64,000 nt of DNA from Primulina eburnea (GCF_022965805.1 NW_027331347.1:62001-126000); one strand, 5' to 3'. Positions 33,946-46,898 are shown, numbered from the stretch's first letter. The notes: a model not told the origin generated them from the letters alone. Numbers and translations: made by a program.

Positions 33946-36900
33946 CTACTTTGGTTCTCCCAGTGGGATGTTGTCCATGTGCCTCACTTCATTTCCAAAG
34001 TAATGCTTGACCCTCTGACCATTGACTTTGAATGTCTCACCATTTTTTCATTTTAGCTCAATTGCCCCATGTGGGTACACTGCTTCCACTGTGAACGGTC
34101 CAGACCATCGTGATTTTAACTTACCAGGAAACAGCCTCAGTCGAGAATTGAATAGTAACACCTGTTGCCCCGGTTCGAAAAGTCGTCGAAGAATCTGCTT
34201 GTCATGCCATCTCTTGGTATTTTCCTTGTATATCTTGGCATTTTCGTATGCATCATTCCTAAACTCATCCATCTCATTTAGCTGCAGCAGTCATTGTTCG
34301 TCCGATGCTCCCTTATCAAAATTTAGCTTTTTCACAGCCCAATATGCTTTGTGCTCCAGTTCCACAGAGAGATGACAAGCTTTTCCAAAGGCCAACCTAT
34401 AAGGAGACATCCCGATAGGTGTCTTGTATGCAGTCCTGTACGCCCATAATGCATCATCTAGCTTGATCGCCCAATCCTTCCGGTTTGTCTTCACTGTCTT
34501 TTCTAAGATTTGTTTGATCTCCCGGTTGGATATCTCTGCTTGCCCATTGGCTTGCGGGTGGTATGCCAGTGTCACCCTGTGCTTCACATCATATTTGGCC
34601 AACAGTGAGTTAAAAATTTTGTTACAGAAATGCGTACCTTCATCACTGATAATGGCTCTAGGCGTTCCGAATCTTGTGAAGATGTTCCTGTGGACAAACT
34701 TAACAACAACTCGAGCATCATTAGTACTGGTGGCGATTGCTTCCACCCATTTTGACACATAATCGACAGCAAGTAAAATGTAAGATTGACCAAAAGAAGA
34801 TGGGAAGGGCCCCATAAAGTCAATACCCCAGACATCAAAGAGTTCCACTTCCAAAATATTTGTTAGTGGTAATTCATGTCGTCTAGAAATATTGCCAACT
34901 CTTTGGCATTTATCACATGACTTGACTAAAGTATAACTGTCTTTAAATAAATTAGGCCAATAAAAACCTGACTGTAACACCTTAGCTGATGTTCTAGATG
35001 CTCCAAAGTGTCCACCGTAGGGTGAGGAATGACACTGCTCTAGAATCATACCCGCTTCTTCCTCTGCTACACATCGTCTGATTATCTGATCAGCGCATCT
35101 CTTGAACAAGAAAGGATCGTCCCACAGATAAAACTTGGCATCATGAAGAAATTTCTTCTTTTGATGATACGTTAAATCTGAAGGTGATTCTCCTGCAGCA
35201 AGGAAATTAGCTATATCTGCAAACCACGGATGTGTAACACTTACCTTGAAAAGTTGTTCATCAGGGAACGACTCGTTGATAGCTCCACCTTCAGTTCTTT
35301 CTTCCAGCTCTAGTCGTGACAGGTGATCAGCCACCTGGTTCTCACAACCTTTCTTGTCTTTGACCTCAAAGTCAAATTCTTGAAGTAGGAGTATTCATCG
35401 TATCCACCTGGGCTTTGCATCCTTTTTGGAAAACAGGTAACGAAGAGCTGCATGGTCAGTAAAAACCGTTACCTTTGTGCCAATGAGATATGTTCTGAAT
35501 TTGTCGAATGCAAACACCACTGCTAGCATCTCTTTCTCAGTGGTTGTATAGTTTTGTTGGGCTGCGTTAAGTGTACGACTAGCATAGTAGATAGTCTTGA
35601 ACATCTTGTCTCGCTTTTGTCCCAATACTGCTCCTACAGCATAGTCGCTCGCATCGCATATGAGTTCAAAGGGCTTCTTCCAGTCAGGTACTATCATGAT
35701 AGGTGCGGAAGTCAGCGCTGTCTTGATCTTGTTAAACGCCTGCAAACAATCATCGTCAAAAATAAATGTAGAATCTTTCTCTAACAGATTACATAAAGGT
35801 CTAGTAATTTTAGAGAAATCTTTAATAAAACGACGATAGAACCCGGCATGTCCCAAGAAACTTCTGATCCCTTTCACATTCTTTGGTGGCGGGAGATTTT
35901 CAATTGCCACATTTTTGGCTCTGTCCACTTCCATTCCTCTCGCTGAAATTTTGTGCCCAAGCACAATACCTTCTTGCACCATGAAGTGACATTTCTCCCA
36001 ATTCAACACTAAATTCTTCTCCTGACATCTCTGCAAAACAAGGGTCAAATTCTGCAAACAGTGATCAAAGGATGAACCAAAGACAGATATATCATCCATG
36101 AAAACCTCCATTATCTCCTCAACCATGTCAGAAAATATAGCCATCATACACCTCTGAAACGTAGCAGGTGCATTGCAAAGTCCAAATGGCATTCTCCTTA
36201 AGGCAAATGTACCGTAGGGACAAGTGAAGGTAGTCTTCTCTTGATCCTCCGGTGCTATAACAATCTGATTGTAACCTGAATAACCATCTAGAAAGCAATA
36301 ATAATGATAACCACCTACTCTATCAAGCATCTGGTCAATAAACGGAAGGGGGAAGTGATCTTTCCTAGTCGCATCATTCAATTTCCTGTAGTCTATACAC
36401 ACTCGCCAACCAGTCACTGGACGAGTTGAAATCAATTCATTATTCTCATTTCTAACTACAGTTAAGCCTCCCTTTTTAGGCACTACTTGTACTAGTGAAA
36501 CCCAAGAACTGTCAGATATAGCATAAATAACACCAGCATTTAGCAATTTTAATACCTCAGCCCTCACAACTTCTTTCATGGCTGGATTCAGCCTCCTCTG
36601 ATGATCAACATAGGGGGAATAGGACTCCTGCATCAAGATTTTATGCATACAAATAGTAGGGCTAATTCCCTTTATATCAGCAATTGTCCATCCCAAAGCA
36701 GATTTAAATTCTCTCAACACCCTCAACAACCTATCTTTCTCATCACTAGTAAGAGCAGAAGATATAATTACCGGATGTGACGAACCCTCGTCTAGGAAAG
36801 TATAGCACAAGTGACTCGGTAAATCCTTCAATACAGGAGATGCTTTTGGTGCCTCTTTACTTGCATCCTCAAGTAACTCTTCAAGTTGGGCATCACTCTT

Positions 36901-39108
36901 TTCCTTAGGTAGTTCATTGAGAGCATGTAACTCCTCTTGCACATCCCAATCATCTTCATCCAGTGTAGAGGCTGATTCCAACAAGCATCTCTCCAAAGAG
37001 TCTTTTGTCAACTTTCCTGCACCAACATGAGATACACATGAATCAATTATATCAATACTCTTACAAGTACTTACCTCATTTGGTCCTTTGATGGTGTTGT
37101 AGATGTTGAACACGACTTCATCTCCACCTACTCTCAAAGTGAGCTCGCCCTTGTGCACATCAATCAAGGCTTTTCCGGTAGCTAGGAATGGCCTTCTAAA
37201 GATAAGTGGCGTCTCCTGATCTTCCTCCATATCTAAGATGACAAAATCAGCAGGAAATATGAATTTGTCTACCTTTACCAGTACATCTTCTACTATCCCT
37301 CGTGGATAGGTAAGTGATCTGTCCGCCAGCTGCAAAGTGATAGTGCTAGGTTTCACCTCGCCAAGCTCCAAAGTCCTGTAAATAGAAAAAGGCATTAGAT
37401 TTATACTAGCACCTAAATCACATAAAGCTCTATTTACTCTAGAACCACCAATAACACAAGGAATAGTAAAACTCCCTGGATCTTTGAGTTTCTGGGGTAG
37501 TTTCCTTTGGAGTATTGCACTACACTCTTCGGTCAGCTTTACAGTTTCAAACTCTTGAAGCTTCCTCTTTTTGGACATCACATCCTTGATGAACTTAGCA
37601 TAATTGGGTATTTGCTCCAATGCATCGGCAAATGGGATGTTGATGTGTATTTTCTTGAAAATTTCCAGGAACTTCGCAAACTGATCATCTAGTCCTTTCT
37701 TCTTGAACCTCTGTGGATATCGAAGATTCACCTTCGGTAAAGGCTGCTGTTTAAGTACTTTCTCAGGCTCCTCTTCTCTAACACTTGCACTCTTCTCCTC
37801 ATCTTCCTCAACTGTGATCTCTACACTTTCTTCAGTAGGCTCTGGGATCCCAATTTCTTTGCCACTCCTCAGTGTGACAGCTTTGCACTGTTCCCTAGGA
37901 TTCACCTCGGTATTACTGGGAAACTGTCCTCGATTCTGATCCTTTAAATCATTGGCTAGTTGCCCAATCTGTGTTTCCAAGGATTTCATCGTGGCACCCA
38001 TATTACCCATGTGTGTCTCCATGTTATCAAGACGAGACTCAGTTCTCGCCATTCTCTTCCCAGACTCAGTCACAAATGTGCCAACTAGATCTTCAAAAGA
38101 TGGCTTTCCTTCCCCTTTCTGTGTATTGAACCCTGGTGGAGGATTCAACACGTTCTTGTTGTTCGCATAAGAGAAATTCTCGTGATTCCTCAAACTTGGA
38201 TGATAAGTATTAGGGGGAGGATTACCTCTATAGCCTCCAAAGCCACGGTTGTTGATGTACTGAGCTTCCTCCATAACTAGCTCTTCCTCAGCAATCACCA
38301 ATGCTACCTCAGACGTAGATTGGCATGGCTTGTTCATCGCTGCAATCTGTGCGGTCAATGCCGAAACCTGTGCAGTAAGTGATGTGATCGGGTCTACAGC
38401 ATACACTCCAGCAGGTTTCTTTGATCCAGATCTTTCACTTGGCCACTGATAACTGTTGATGGTTATCTGTTCAAGCAATTCATAGGCCTCATCAGGTGTT
38501 TTAGAAAAAACAGTACCTCCAGCGGCAGCATCCACATTCCCTCTAGTCGGCCCATCCAAACCATTGTAAAATAGCTCGATTTGTACCCAATCTCCATATC
38601 CATGATTCGGACACTTCCTGAGTAACTCTTTGTATCGCTCCCACGCCTCATATAATACCTCAAATTCTCTCTGCCTGAAGTTGGTGATATCTATTTTCAG
38701 CTGAGCAGATTTAGCAGGAGGAAAATATTTTGACAAGAACTTCGTAACCAAATCCGCCCAAGTAGTAACACTTCCCAGCGGTAGAGATTGTAGCCAACTT
38801 CTTGCGTGATCCCTAAGAGAAAACGGAAACAGACGCAATCGAATAAGTTTGTCAGAAACACCATTCATTTTTACCGTATCCGTGATCTATAGAAAAGTTC
38901 TGAGGTGAAGATGGGGATCTGCGGTGGCTGCTCCTCCAAATTGGTTCTGTTGAACCATGTTGATGAGTGCGGGCTTTAGCTCGAAATTATTAGCAGCAAT
39001 AGTTCCACGAGCTATTCCAGAGTAGTGGGCGTTGATGATAGGGCGGAAATGTTCTCGGATTGGCACCTCTCTAGGGAGCTCATTCTAGTTGTCTCTGTTT
39101 TCAGCCAT
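33946..39108 (-). pseudogene. gag-pol: Athila gag-pol, single frame with five internal stops
   Basis: One minus-strand frame of 1720 codons from ATG 39108 to TAG 33946-33948. Order by codon: gag core about 88-200 (LFPFSLRDHARSWL); a Gly/Asn/Pro-rich stretch near 290 without a classical zinc knuckle; aspartic protease with DLGAS near 563; reverse transcriptase about 760-1020 with WRVCIDYRKLND and FMDD near 1001; RNase H from about 1150 (ICDASDYAVGAVLG); integrase zinc finger near 1360, catalytic core about 1420-1530 ([27 protein letters not shown]), and a C-terminal WSGPFTV motif near 1670. Internal stops: TAG 39085-39087, TAG 38887-38889, TGA 35395-35397 (a conserved Trp site in RNase H), TGA 34291-34293 and TGA 34048-34050. 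No frameshift was seen. Expression would now be broken. Confidence 0.93.
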
Positions 39109-39324
39109 TGCTTTAACTTCGTCTCTCTTTGCTTTCCTTAATCTCCTGGCAGTTCTTTCGATCTCCGGATCAAAAATTAGCAAGTCGGGATTTTGATATT
39201 TTCGCATGCATTGCAAAACAAAAAGACTATAGATTAACAAAGTAAAGAAAACAAAATAAAATGAAGTCTAAATTAAAATCAATACTACTTAGTAATGATA
39301 TCAATATGCAATTAAATAGTTTAC

Positions 39325-39346
39325 TCCCCGGCAACGGCGCCAAAAA
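39325..39346 (-). promoter_or_regulatory. Primer binding site, tRNA-Asp type
   Basis: On the minus strand TTGGCGCCGTTGCCGGGG begins a few bases after the 5' LTR end. TGGCGCCGTTGCCGGGGA is the tRNA-Asp-type site used by Athila elements, which supports the lineage call. Confidence 0.88.
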
Positions 39347-39348
39347 CT

Positions 39349-40785
39349 TGTTGCGTGTTTTCACTACCGCAAGTATACGGTGTCAAGTTTTAGTACTGTA
39401 TGAGTACAGATATCGATCCCACGAGGAGTAATTATTCAAAGTTGTATATTAATTACCATAATTGACACAGCTCAACTTTATTTAGACAAATCGAATGGTT
39501 GGCTTGTAATCAATTCAAATAAAATAGCAATTACTGTAATTCTAGCACGCAGCAGACAATTCACTGAGAAAATAAGTCTAGAGATATGATTTCGTCAAGT
39601 CTCCCCTATGCTAAATTAACATTGATCAACATTCAATTAAATTGCACCATGTGTATTAACCAAGAACTCTCAATATTTTCTATTCCCTCTGTCGAGTGAT
39701 AAATAGAAATGTACTACCTATTACTGATTTTAATATGTCTATTCAAAATCACGTAACACGTAATAAATGTAAACAAGGTTCTTTTATGGATTCGTCAGAG
39801 TTATACGTCTTGTGAACGTTATAAATTTCTAACGATGTGATTTCTTCTGTCCTAATTTCGATCCCCTCTGTCGAGTGTTAGATTTCAATTATGTAATCAA
39901 TCGAATTATGGCCAGTAATTCAAAAGCATTAAGAACAAGAAATCACACATAAACACGATGAAATAATTCAATGAAAATTCAAATCGTCGTTCACATAGGT
40001 TCAACCACGACTACATCAATCTCTAGAAAATAAAATTAGTTCATGCTCGAGTTTAAATCACCACAAAACCTGTTTGTAATCATTAAAAACATAAAAGTAA
40101 GAAACCGAATTAAGAACGTGTAGGCGAGGGATGGAAGAGCTTCTCCGTGTCCGGATTCAACGTCTTCTATCTCCGTTCTTCGCGTCCCGTGCTCCGTGCG
40201 CTCTCACTTTTTCGCCTTTCTTTCGAGTAGTGTGACGGCTGTCGTAAAAATATTTCCGACCCCTTTTTGAATCAACGCCGAACCCTTTTTATTTCTGGAA
40301 ATCGCGTCGTGCGCATATGCACGGCACAAACTCGCGCATATGCGCGGGTGCTTCGGGTGCTGGTCTTCTTGCGCGCATATGCGCGCCATAAGTGGCGCAT
40401 ATGCGCGTCGCTCTCGGGTTGTCATCTGTTCTTTCTCGCGCACATGCTCGCCTTGAGTGGCGCATCTGCGCTGAACTCTCTGTATGGGTCGCGCATATGC
40501 GCGGATTTTGGGGCGCATATGCGCCGCTCTCTCTGCCAGTTGTGCGCATGTGCGCGGGAATATGTCGCGCATGTGCGCGGATCTTTCAACATTCCACCCT
40601 TCGGAGTATTGCTCACACTTCTTCTCCTAGGCGCCATTTTAGCTCGTTTTCACGCACATGTTGTATCCGCACCTAGATTCCTGCAATCACCCCAAAAACA
40701 ACAAACGCGCGTAATTCTGCCCTAAAAAGACTAACAATCTATATGAAATATAGGAATAATTTAAGTGCATAAAATGCACTTATCA
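39349..40785 (-). repeat. 5' LTR of the Athila element
   Basis: On the minus strand it starts TGATAAGTGC at 40785 and ends CGCAACA at 39349, next to the primer site. The palindrome array 40309-40579 lies 206-476 nt from the LTR start and is followed by the TATA-like AATAAAAAGG near 40284-40293. Some units differ from the 3' LTR copy by single bases that keep the overall layout. Confidence 0.93.
40309..40579. repeat. Ten-unit palindrome array in the Athila 5' LTR
   Basis: Same doublet organisation as 29646-29916. Copy differences fall inside units, for example CGTATATG in one against CGCATATG in the other, and GGCACATATG against GGCGCATCTG. Confidence 0.92.
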
Positions 40786-40790
40786 CTCCT

Positions 40791-41280
40791 CATGTGCCCC
40801 CGAAACCAAAACTACTACATTCACTCAGGGGCTACGGGATGGGGAATTTTTTCGATCATTGACAAAGAAGACGCCCGGGGATTTTGAGGATCTTTTGGCC
40901 TGTGCGGAGAAGTACATTAATATGGAAGAAGCTCAGAAGCAGAAGAGGTAGGCTTTGAAGAGAGAGAGGGGTGACTGAGTTTCCTGACCCGACGAGAGAT
41001 GGCAGAGGAAGGGTAATCTCGGGCATTTTTCTCATCACGTGCCTTTAAAGATTGCCCGGGACCGAGACGTACAAGAATACAGTGCAGAAATATCGCAAGA
41101 TCTGAATCGCACTCCGCAGCCTGCGAGGCCCGAGAAGAAGAGATATTGCACCCTTCACAAAGTGGGTTACCATAATACAGAAGACTATCGGACGCTGAAG
41201 AGAGATTATGTCCAGCCTGTTATCCCGGGATATAATCCACCAAATAAGATGTCGAGATTGCCACCTTGGACAACTCAGTA
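40791..41280 (+). pseudogene. gag: Tat gag, C-terminal part
   Basis: Resumes the gag interrupted at 28685: ETKTTTFTQGLRDGEFF, then KKTPGDFEDLLACAEKYINM, a TAG near 40950, and from 41039 PLKIARDRDVQEY to a finger-like YCTLHKVGYHNTEDYRTLKRD with C-H-H spacing as in Tat gag C-termini. Stop TAG at 41279. It carries at least one stop and a frame change. Confidence 0.82.
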
Positions 41281-41454
41281 GCCAGGACCCAGTGCCCGGA
41301 AGAGCTCAAGAGATGCCTCTGGTGGGAAGAGAAATCAAGAGCCCGAGAGGAATAAATCCTCACCCCTTGCCTTGGGGATAATAAAAATGATCTCTGGAGG
41401 TTCTACCGATGGTGTCTCAATCGGGCTCGGAAATCAAGGAGTAGGAGAGAATGT

Positions 41455-42117
41455 ATGGAGGTTGAAGGAGTGAGGAGGAGTGAGGCGGTTATCAGTTTTG
41501 GTCCGGATAATTTCAAGGGTGTCAGTCCTCCCCATTATGACGCCCTAGTATTCCAAGCCCGGGTAGCAAATTATGACATCATGAGGGTTTTTGTTGATTT
41601 GGGCAGTTCTGTAAATGTTATTTTCAAAGAAGCCTTCATCCAGATGGATTTGCAAGGATATCAGTTGGATACAGTAGAAACTGCACTTTTTGGCTTTGCC
41701 GGCCATGCTGTCTACCCGGAAAGAGAGATTATCTTGCCCTTAACTTTGGGCACCCGAGAATTAAAGAATATTGTCATGACCACTTTCACTATTGTGGATG
41801 CCCCATTATCATATAATATTATTCTGGAGAGGGCGGCCATGAATGAACTGAGGGCCGTAGCATCCACATATCATCAGAAGATAAAGTTTCCGGTGGGAAA
41901 TCAAGTAGGAGAAGTCCAGGGAGACCATCCCTCCTCTCGGAAGTGTTATGTGGAAGAAGTCCGGGTGGATAAGAAGAAGACGAGAAGGGAAGAGAAGAGA
42001 GTATGTAGAGGCGAGGAGGTGGAGAGAGTAACCAATAAGGGGAAGGTACACTTTGTGGCGGAGGAAGAGCAAGAAGTGGTGGAGATTGGACCAGGTAAGG
42101 AGATCCGGGTGGCTTGA
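41455..42117 (+). pseudogene. pol: Tat aspartic protease region
   Basis: Open for 220 codons. AVISFGPDNFKGVSPPHYDA is followed by the active-site segment VFVDLGSSVNVIF (the D-S/L-G-S site reads DLGSS), then GFAGHAVYPEREIILPLTLG, YNIILERAAMNELRAV, and a Lys/Glu-rich tail. Known: retropepsin-like protease of Tat polyproteins, maturing Gag and Pol. The ORF boundaries are set by stops, not real ends; reverse transcriptase follows after 81 bp. Confidence 0.85.
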
Positions 42118-42198
42118 GAGCTTAACTTATCCACCCGGGTCAGTTTAATAAACTTTTGAAAATCTAATGTAAATATTTTTGCCTGGTCCCAACAGGAA

Positions 42199-43502
42199 TT
42201 GATCGGGATCTCACCCCTGATAGCTGAGCATCATCTGAACATCCTCCCGGGATTTCAATCTATCAAGCAGAAGAAGAGACACTTTGGTCCAGAGAAGAAC
42301 AAAGTAATTGATATAAAGGTTGGATATTTTTTACGTAATGGCCACATTCGAGAAATACAATTTTCTACCTGGCTTTCAAATATGGTGTTGGTACCAAAGG
42401 CTGCCGGGAAGTGAAGGATGTGTGTGGATTTTAGAGATCTCAACAAGGCTTTCCCCAAAGACCTTTATCCCTTGCCCCGGATTGATCAGTTGGTGGATTC
42501 CACCTCTGGGTTTGAATTACTTAGTTTTATGGATGCTTACCAGTGGTATCATCAAATTCCCATGGCCAAGAGTGATCAAGAGAAAGCCACCTTCGTTACC
42601 TCGGGGGGCACATTCTGTTGTATTGTCATGCCTTTTGGGTTGAAGAATGTTGGGGCTACATATCAGCGTATGATGAACATAGTATTTGATAAGCAATTGG
42701 GGAGAAATATGGATGTGTATGTTGATGATATCTTGGGCAAGTCTAGAGAGGTTTCTTGTTTCATTTCTGATTTGGTGGAGACTTTTTCCACTCTCATGCA
42801 TTATGGGATCAAGCTCAATCCAACCAAATGTATATTTGGTGTGAAGAGTGGTAAATTTTTGGGTTTTGTGGTTACCGACCGGGGGATCAAGGTGAATCCG
42901 GAGAAATTCAAATCATTGCTAGACATGCCATCCCTTCGATCTATCTGAGAAGTTCAATAGCTAACTAGTAGAATTGCTTCACTTTCCCTGTGTTCATATC
43001 TCGGTCCGCACATCGGATTTATCCATTCTTCCATGTCCTTCGGAAGGCACAACAATTTGGGTGGGATGAGAAGTGCGAGCAGGCCTTCAAAGATCTTAAG
43101 AGTCACTTGGCAGAACTTCTGGTCTTAGTGAAGCCAGAGCTAGGGGAGAAAATGTTTGTATATTTATCTAGCACTGAGTATGATTTTAGTTCAGTGCTTA
43201 TAAGGGAAAAAGGCTCTGATTAAAATCATGTTTATTATATCAGCCTTGCTCTCAGAGGACCTGAGCTCCGATACTGAGAAGCGGAGAAGATAGCTCTGGT
43301 CTTGGTTATGATTGCCTGGAAACTGAGGCCTTATTTTCTATCGCACCAAATTATTGTGCTCACTAACTGTCCTCTCGGGAGGATCATGACTCATTCAGAA
43401 GTGTACAGGAGAATGATAAAGTGGAAGGTGGAGTTGGAAGAATATGATATTGAGTACAGGCCCCGAGCTGCCATCAAAGCGCAGGCCCTGCCGGATTTGT
43501 AG
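42199..43502 (+). pseudogene. pol: Tat reverse transcriptase and RNase H
   Basis: The frame from 42199 reads KKRHFGPEKNKVID, NGHIREIQFSTWLSNMVLVP, a TGA at 42415-42417 at a conserved Trp position, then MCVDFRDLNKAFPKDLYPLP, FMDAYQWYHQIPM, MPFGLKNVGATYQRMM and the catalytic YVDD near 42720, up to a stop at 42946. RNase H remnants follow in other frames: QQFGWDEKCEQAFKDLKSHL near 43050, LRPYFLSHQIIVLT near 43325, KVELEEYDIEYRPRAAIKAQ near 43430. The sequence type (FRDLNKA, IKAQALPDL) is characteristic of the Tat clade. Confidence 0.88.
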
Positions 43503-43514
43503 TCTGAGATGATT

Positions 43515-43713
43515 CAGCTTGATAAGGATGAGATTTGGAGAGTATTTGTCGACGGGGCGTCTAGCCTCTCTAGATGTGGAGTGGTAGTGGTGGTAATAGC
43601 CCCCCGGGAGAAAAAATAGGACCTTTGTTGAAGTGATTTTCTAGGGGAGAGGTGGATTATATTCTCCGGAAAATACATGAAGGATGTTGTGGAGAGCATC
43701 TTGGAGGAACAAC
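43515..43713 (+). pseudogene. pol: Tat second RNase H remnant and integrase zinc-finger start
   Basis: IWRVFVDGASSLSRCGVVVV near 43530 matches the start of the additional RNase H (archaeal type) that Tat elements carry after the usual one. Most of that domain is missing. It is followed at 43655 by ILRKIHEGCCGEHLGG, the histidine half of the integrase zinc finger. The sequence is cut by a solo LTR at 43714. Confidence 0.78.
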
Positions 43714-45926
43714 TGTGGCGCCCGGTTTAGGAATTCATAATTATTCCCTTACTAGGTGCCACATTTACCTTCAATCTTTCTTTATTGAACTTCTATTTTT
43801 ATTTTTACCATTATTATTATTATTAAGATATTGTAGATAAAAATTTGAATATTTTCTATAATAATTTAAGGATTATCTACAAATATTTACATTCTTATTT
43901 CAAATATATACAATTATTTTACAGCGGAAGTCTAACATTCATATGTACAATTATATTACAGCGGTAGTTTAACATTCATTTATAAACAGATCATCTCAAC
44001 ATTCAAATGCTCTTATTTCAGCTTCAGTTATTTTCCTCTTGTTCCAATTCGGGGGTTCCTGTGTCTAGAAATTACAATAGACGAAAAGAAACAGAGGGTT
44101 AAGTCTTTGAGAACTTAGTGAGTTTAAATCAGTATATGGCTTTTAAATAACACTTCATCATAATTATACATGAAATAATAGGAATAAAAATTTAGATATT
44201 ATGAATGATATGCAATGAAAAAAAATAGATAAATGAAAATTCCATAAATTAACATTGGTGGCTCTAATTGAGCACTTTTACGAGCCGGGTGAACCATTCT
44301 CCGGACCGAAATATTCGGTGCGCGTTGTTCAGATGAACCATATACCCGGGACTTTTGACCCGTTGTTCATTGGACTCATTTTCCGGGCCGAAGCCACGTT
44401 GTCCAGTGGACTCAATTTCCGGACCGAAATCCGTTGTCCATGACTCCATTCATTCATTCATGATATATCAATCCATTCATAAATATGCAAGAAAATATAT
44501 CAGTAATTGAAATGAACAGTGGATGATATTTGAACATTAAATAAATGTTATTGAAATTTCCAGGCCAAATTCCAAAGGCTTTAATAGAAGAATGAATAGT
44601 AATTTCCTCACCTGGTAACTTACAGTTTAGGCTTGATTAATAGTCCGAGTTCCTGGAGCAAGTCCTAAAAATATATTATGAATGATATTTACATGTTAGA
44701 GTTTTTAAGTAACTAGCTGATCATTTCCAGATTATTTTTTGTTCAAAATTTAATCCGGTTGATTTTAATTAAGTTTCAAAAATTCATATTAATTAGAAGG
44801 TATATCCAAACATTACGAAAGTTGGCCAAAAAGTCGGAAATAACCTCCAGAACGGTTCGGCCGCCGGAAATTCGCCGATCCGGCGGCGCGTGCGCTACAC
44901 GCGCCGATGTTGCCGGCGCGTGGCTGGCGTTCCGGCGGCCACGCGTGGCCCGTTTTTTTCCAGCATATGTAACTTTTGAAGATCTTGAATTCTTTGGTTG
45001 AAAGTTTTGTCAAATTCCTAACCGATCGATACTAGATTTAAATATCGTCGTATGGTTAACTAAGGTACTCCGGCATTCCGAAAATGTTAGTTCCGACAAT
45101 ATTTTGGGATGACGGACAGGATGTACCTCATCTATGCAACAAGAGGTACAACTTTGTTATTCAAGCCGACCTCTAGTTTGGTGTGTAGCTATAAGATAAA
45201 TGAGCGAAAAGTACCTAGCTTGAATACGAGGTACCCTTGCCGTTTTACGGAATGTCTTTGTTGGATTTCCTTGTTTTCAGTCGATCATCTTACGCCACCT
45301 CCGGCGCTATATTGTTTTATGATATGAGGTGAATAGTTGGTGATTTATTAGGATTTTTCTGAAAGAAGTATGGATTTTTCCTTTCCTCTTCCCTCTTCCT
45401 TTCTTCCTTCTTTTCTTTTCCTTTCCTCTTCCCTCTTCCTTTCTCTTTCTTTTCTCTCTCGGCTGTATATGTGGATTTGAGGATTTGTGAAGATGGTATT
45501 CAATATATATATAGCCGAGACTCATGTTTATCTTTATTATTATTTTTTTATTTTTATTTATTTATTTATTTATTAAATATAAAAAAATCTCACGTTGATC
45601 CAAACTTAATATTATTATATTCGTGTATCTAATTATTGAACTTAATTATCTTATATTGAACTTAATAATTATTGTAATTTACTTAACATATATGTTGAGT
45701 TTAATTATAATATTTTATTATATTTTGGGTATTTGATTTTGGAATGAGACTTTATAGTGCTTGATGAATTTTTAAGTGTATTGTGATGTAATTTAATGTA
45801 TTTCTAGATACTTTGGACAAATAAAATTTGTACCGAAAAATAATGTGATAAAATTTTAAAAGTGAAAATAATAAAATTTATACTAATAAAAATGCATTTA
45901 TGCACCTTTGTTTTTAGGGTGTCACA
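43714..45926 (-). mobile_element. Solo LTR, 2213 bp, inside the Tat integrase
   Basis: Flanked by ACAAC at 43709-43713 and 45927-45931; integrase coding sequence continues directly after it. On the minus strand it starts TGTGACACCC and ends GGCGCCACA. A TATA-like CTATATATAT (minus, near 45513) is followed by a purine-rich leader, which supports minus orientation. A GC-rich segment near 44850-44950 is full of CCGGCG and GCGCG. Plus-strand phrases with CCGGACCGAA and CCGTTGTCCA recur at 44300-44440. No coding domains. Confidence 0.9.
45378..45462. repeat. Polypyrimidine tract with internal duplication
   Basis: About 85 bp almost purely C and T on the plus strand. A unit starting TTTTCCTTTCCTCTTCCC occurs twice. 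It corresponds to the purine-rich leader just after the TATA-like box of the minus-strand LTR. Confidence 0.85.
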
Positions 45927-45931
45927 ACAAC

Positions 45932-46898
45932 ATTGGCCCGGAAGGCAATGATTTCTGGATTTTGGTGGGCGAGTATAAGCCAAGACTCTGCTCTAGTGGT
46001 CCAAGCGTGTGATGGTTGTCAAAATCATACTAATTTTTAACACAGCCCGGCTACTCCTATGAAGCTCATCTGGGCATCTTGCCCTTTCGATTAGTGAAGG
46101 ATGAACATTGTCGGTCCATTTTAAGTTGCCCGAGCTCAAAAGAAATTTCTCTCGGTAGCAGTTGACTATATTTCTAAGTGAATAGAAGCCGAGCCCCTGG
46201 CTAAGATTACCGAGGAAGAAGTGTTAAAGTTTCTATAAAAATATATTGTATGCCCATTCGGGATTCCCCGAAGGCTAATTTCATACAATGGAAGGCATTT
46301 TCAAGGGAAGAAGATCACATCAGGGAGCCAAGAAATGAAGATTACTCAGTCTTTCACTTATGTTGCTTATCCTCAAGCAAATGGTCAAACAGAGGTTGTA
46401 AACAGAATTATTGTGCAAGCCTTGAAAACTAGGCTACAGGACAAAGGAAAAGGCTGGGTGGAGGAGCTGCCTAGTGTTCTTTGGGCATACAAGACTACTC
46501 CTCGAGCACCTACTCAAGAAATTCCTTTCAACCTAGTGTATGGCTCTGAAGCAGTTATTCCTGTTGAGATCGGGCAATATTCTACCCGGGTCGAATCTTT
46601 CCTGGATAATAATGATCAAAGCCAAGCGATGGAATTAGCTATGGTGGAGGAGAAGAGAGGGCGGGCTATGATTCGAATGGAAGCTTATAGAGGACGGATT
46701 ATGAAATCATATAACAAGCGATTCCGAATCCGAGACTTTAACATAGGAGAGCTAGTGATGAAAAAATTCAATCCAGCTGGAGATGTTGGTAAATTGGAAG
46801 CTCAGTGGGAAGGACCTTTCAAGATAACTCGGGAGCTTTTTATCTGGAGAATGCTCAAGGACGCTCTCTCAAGAGACCCTCGAATGTTTTTCATTTGA
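45932..46898 (+). pseudogene. pol: Tat integrase, main part
   Basis: Continues from 43713: TLARKAMISGFWWASISQDS and QACDGCQNHTNF (cysteine half of the zinc finger), then damaged core sequence with RMNIVGPF and SVAVDYIS and several stops. An open stretch 46335-46898 follows with YVAYPQANGQTEVVNRIIVQ (catalytic Glu region), WAYKTTPRAPTQEIPF, YGSEAVIPVEI, and a C-terminal GKLEAQWEGPFKI motif. It would join element cDNA to host DNA. The core is broken by stops, so it is inactive. Confidence 0.88.

Larger units (their letters stand above)
28686..40785 (-). mobile_element. Complete Athila-type Ty3/gypsy element, 12.1 kb
   Basis: Flanked by CTCCT at 28681-28685 and 40786-40790. The two LTRs, 1439 and 1437 bp, differ at about 18-20 positions by eye (about 1.3 percent). 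On the minus strand it has a tRNA-Asp-type primer site, a single gag-pol frame, a downstream ORF in the envelope position, and a polypurine tract. Known: Athila elements have this order, primer type and extra 3' ORF. Six in-frame stops but no frameshift were seen in the two ORFs, so it looks like a fairly recent, lightly mutated insertion. At a commonly used plant rate of 1.3e-8 per site per year, 1.3 percent would be about 0.5 million years. Confidence 0.93.
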
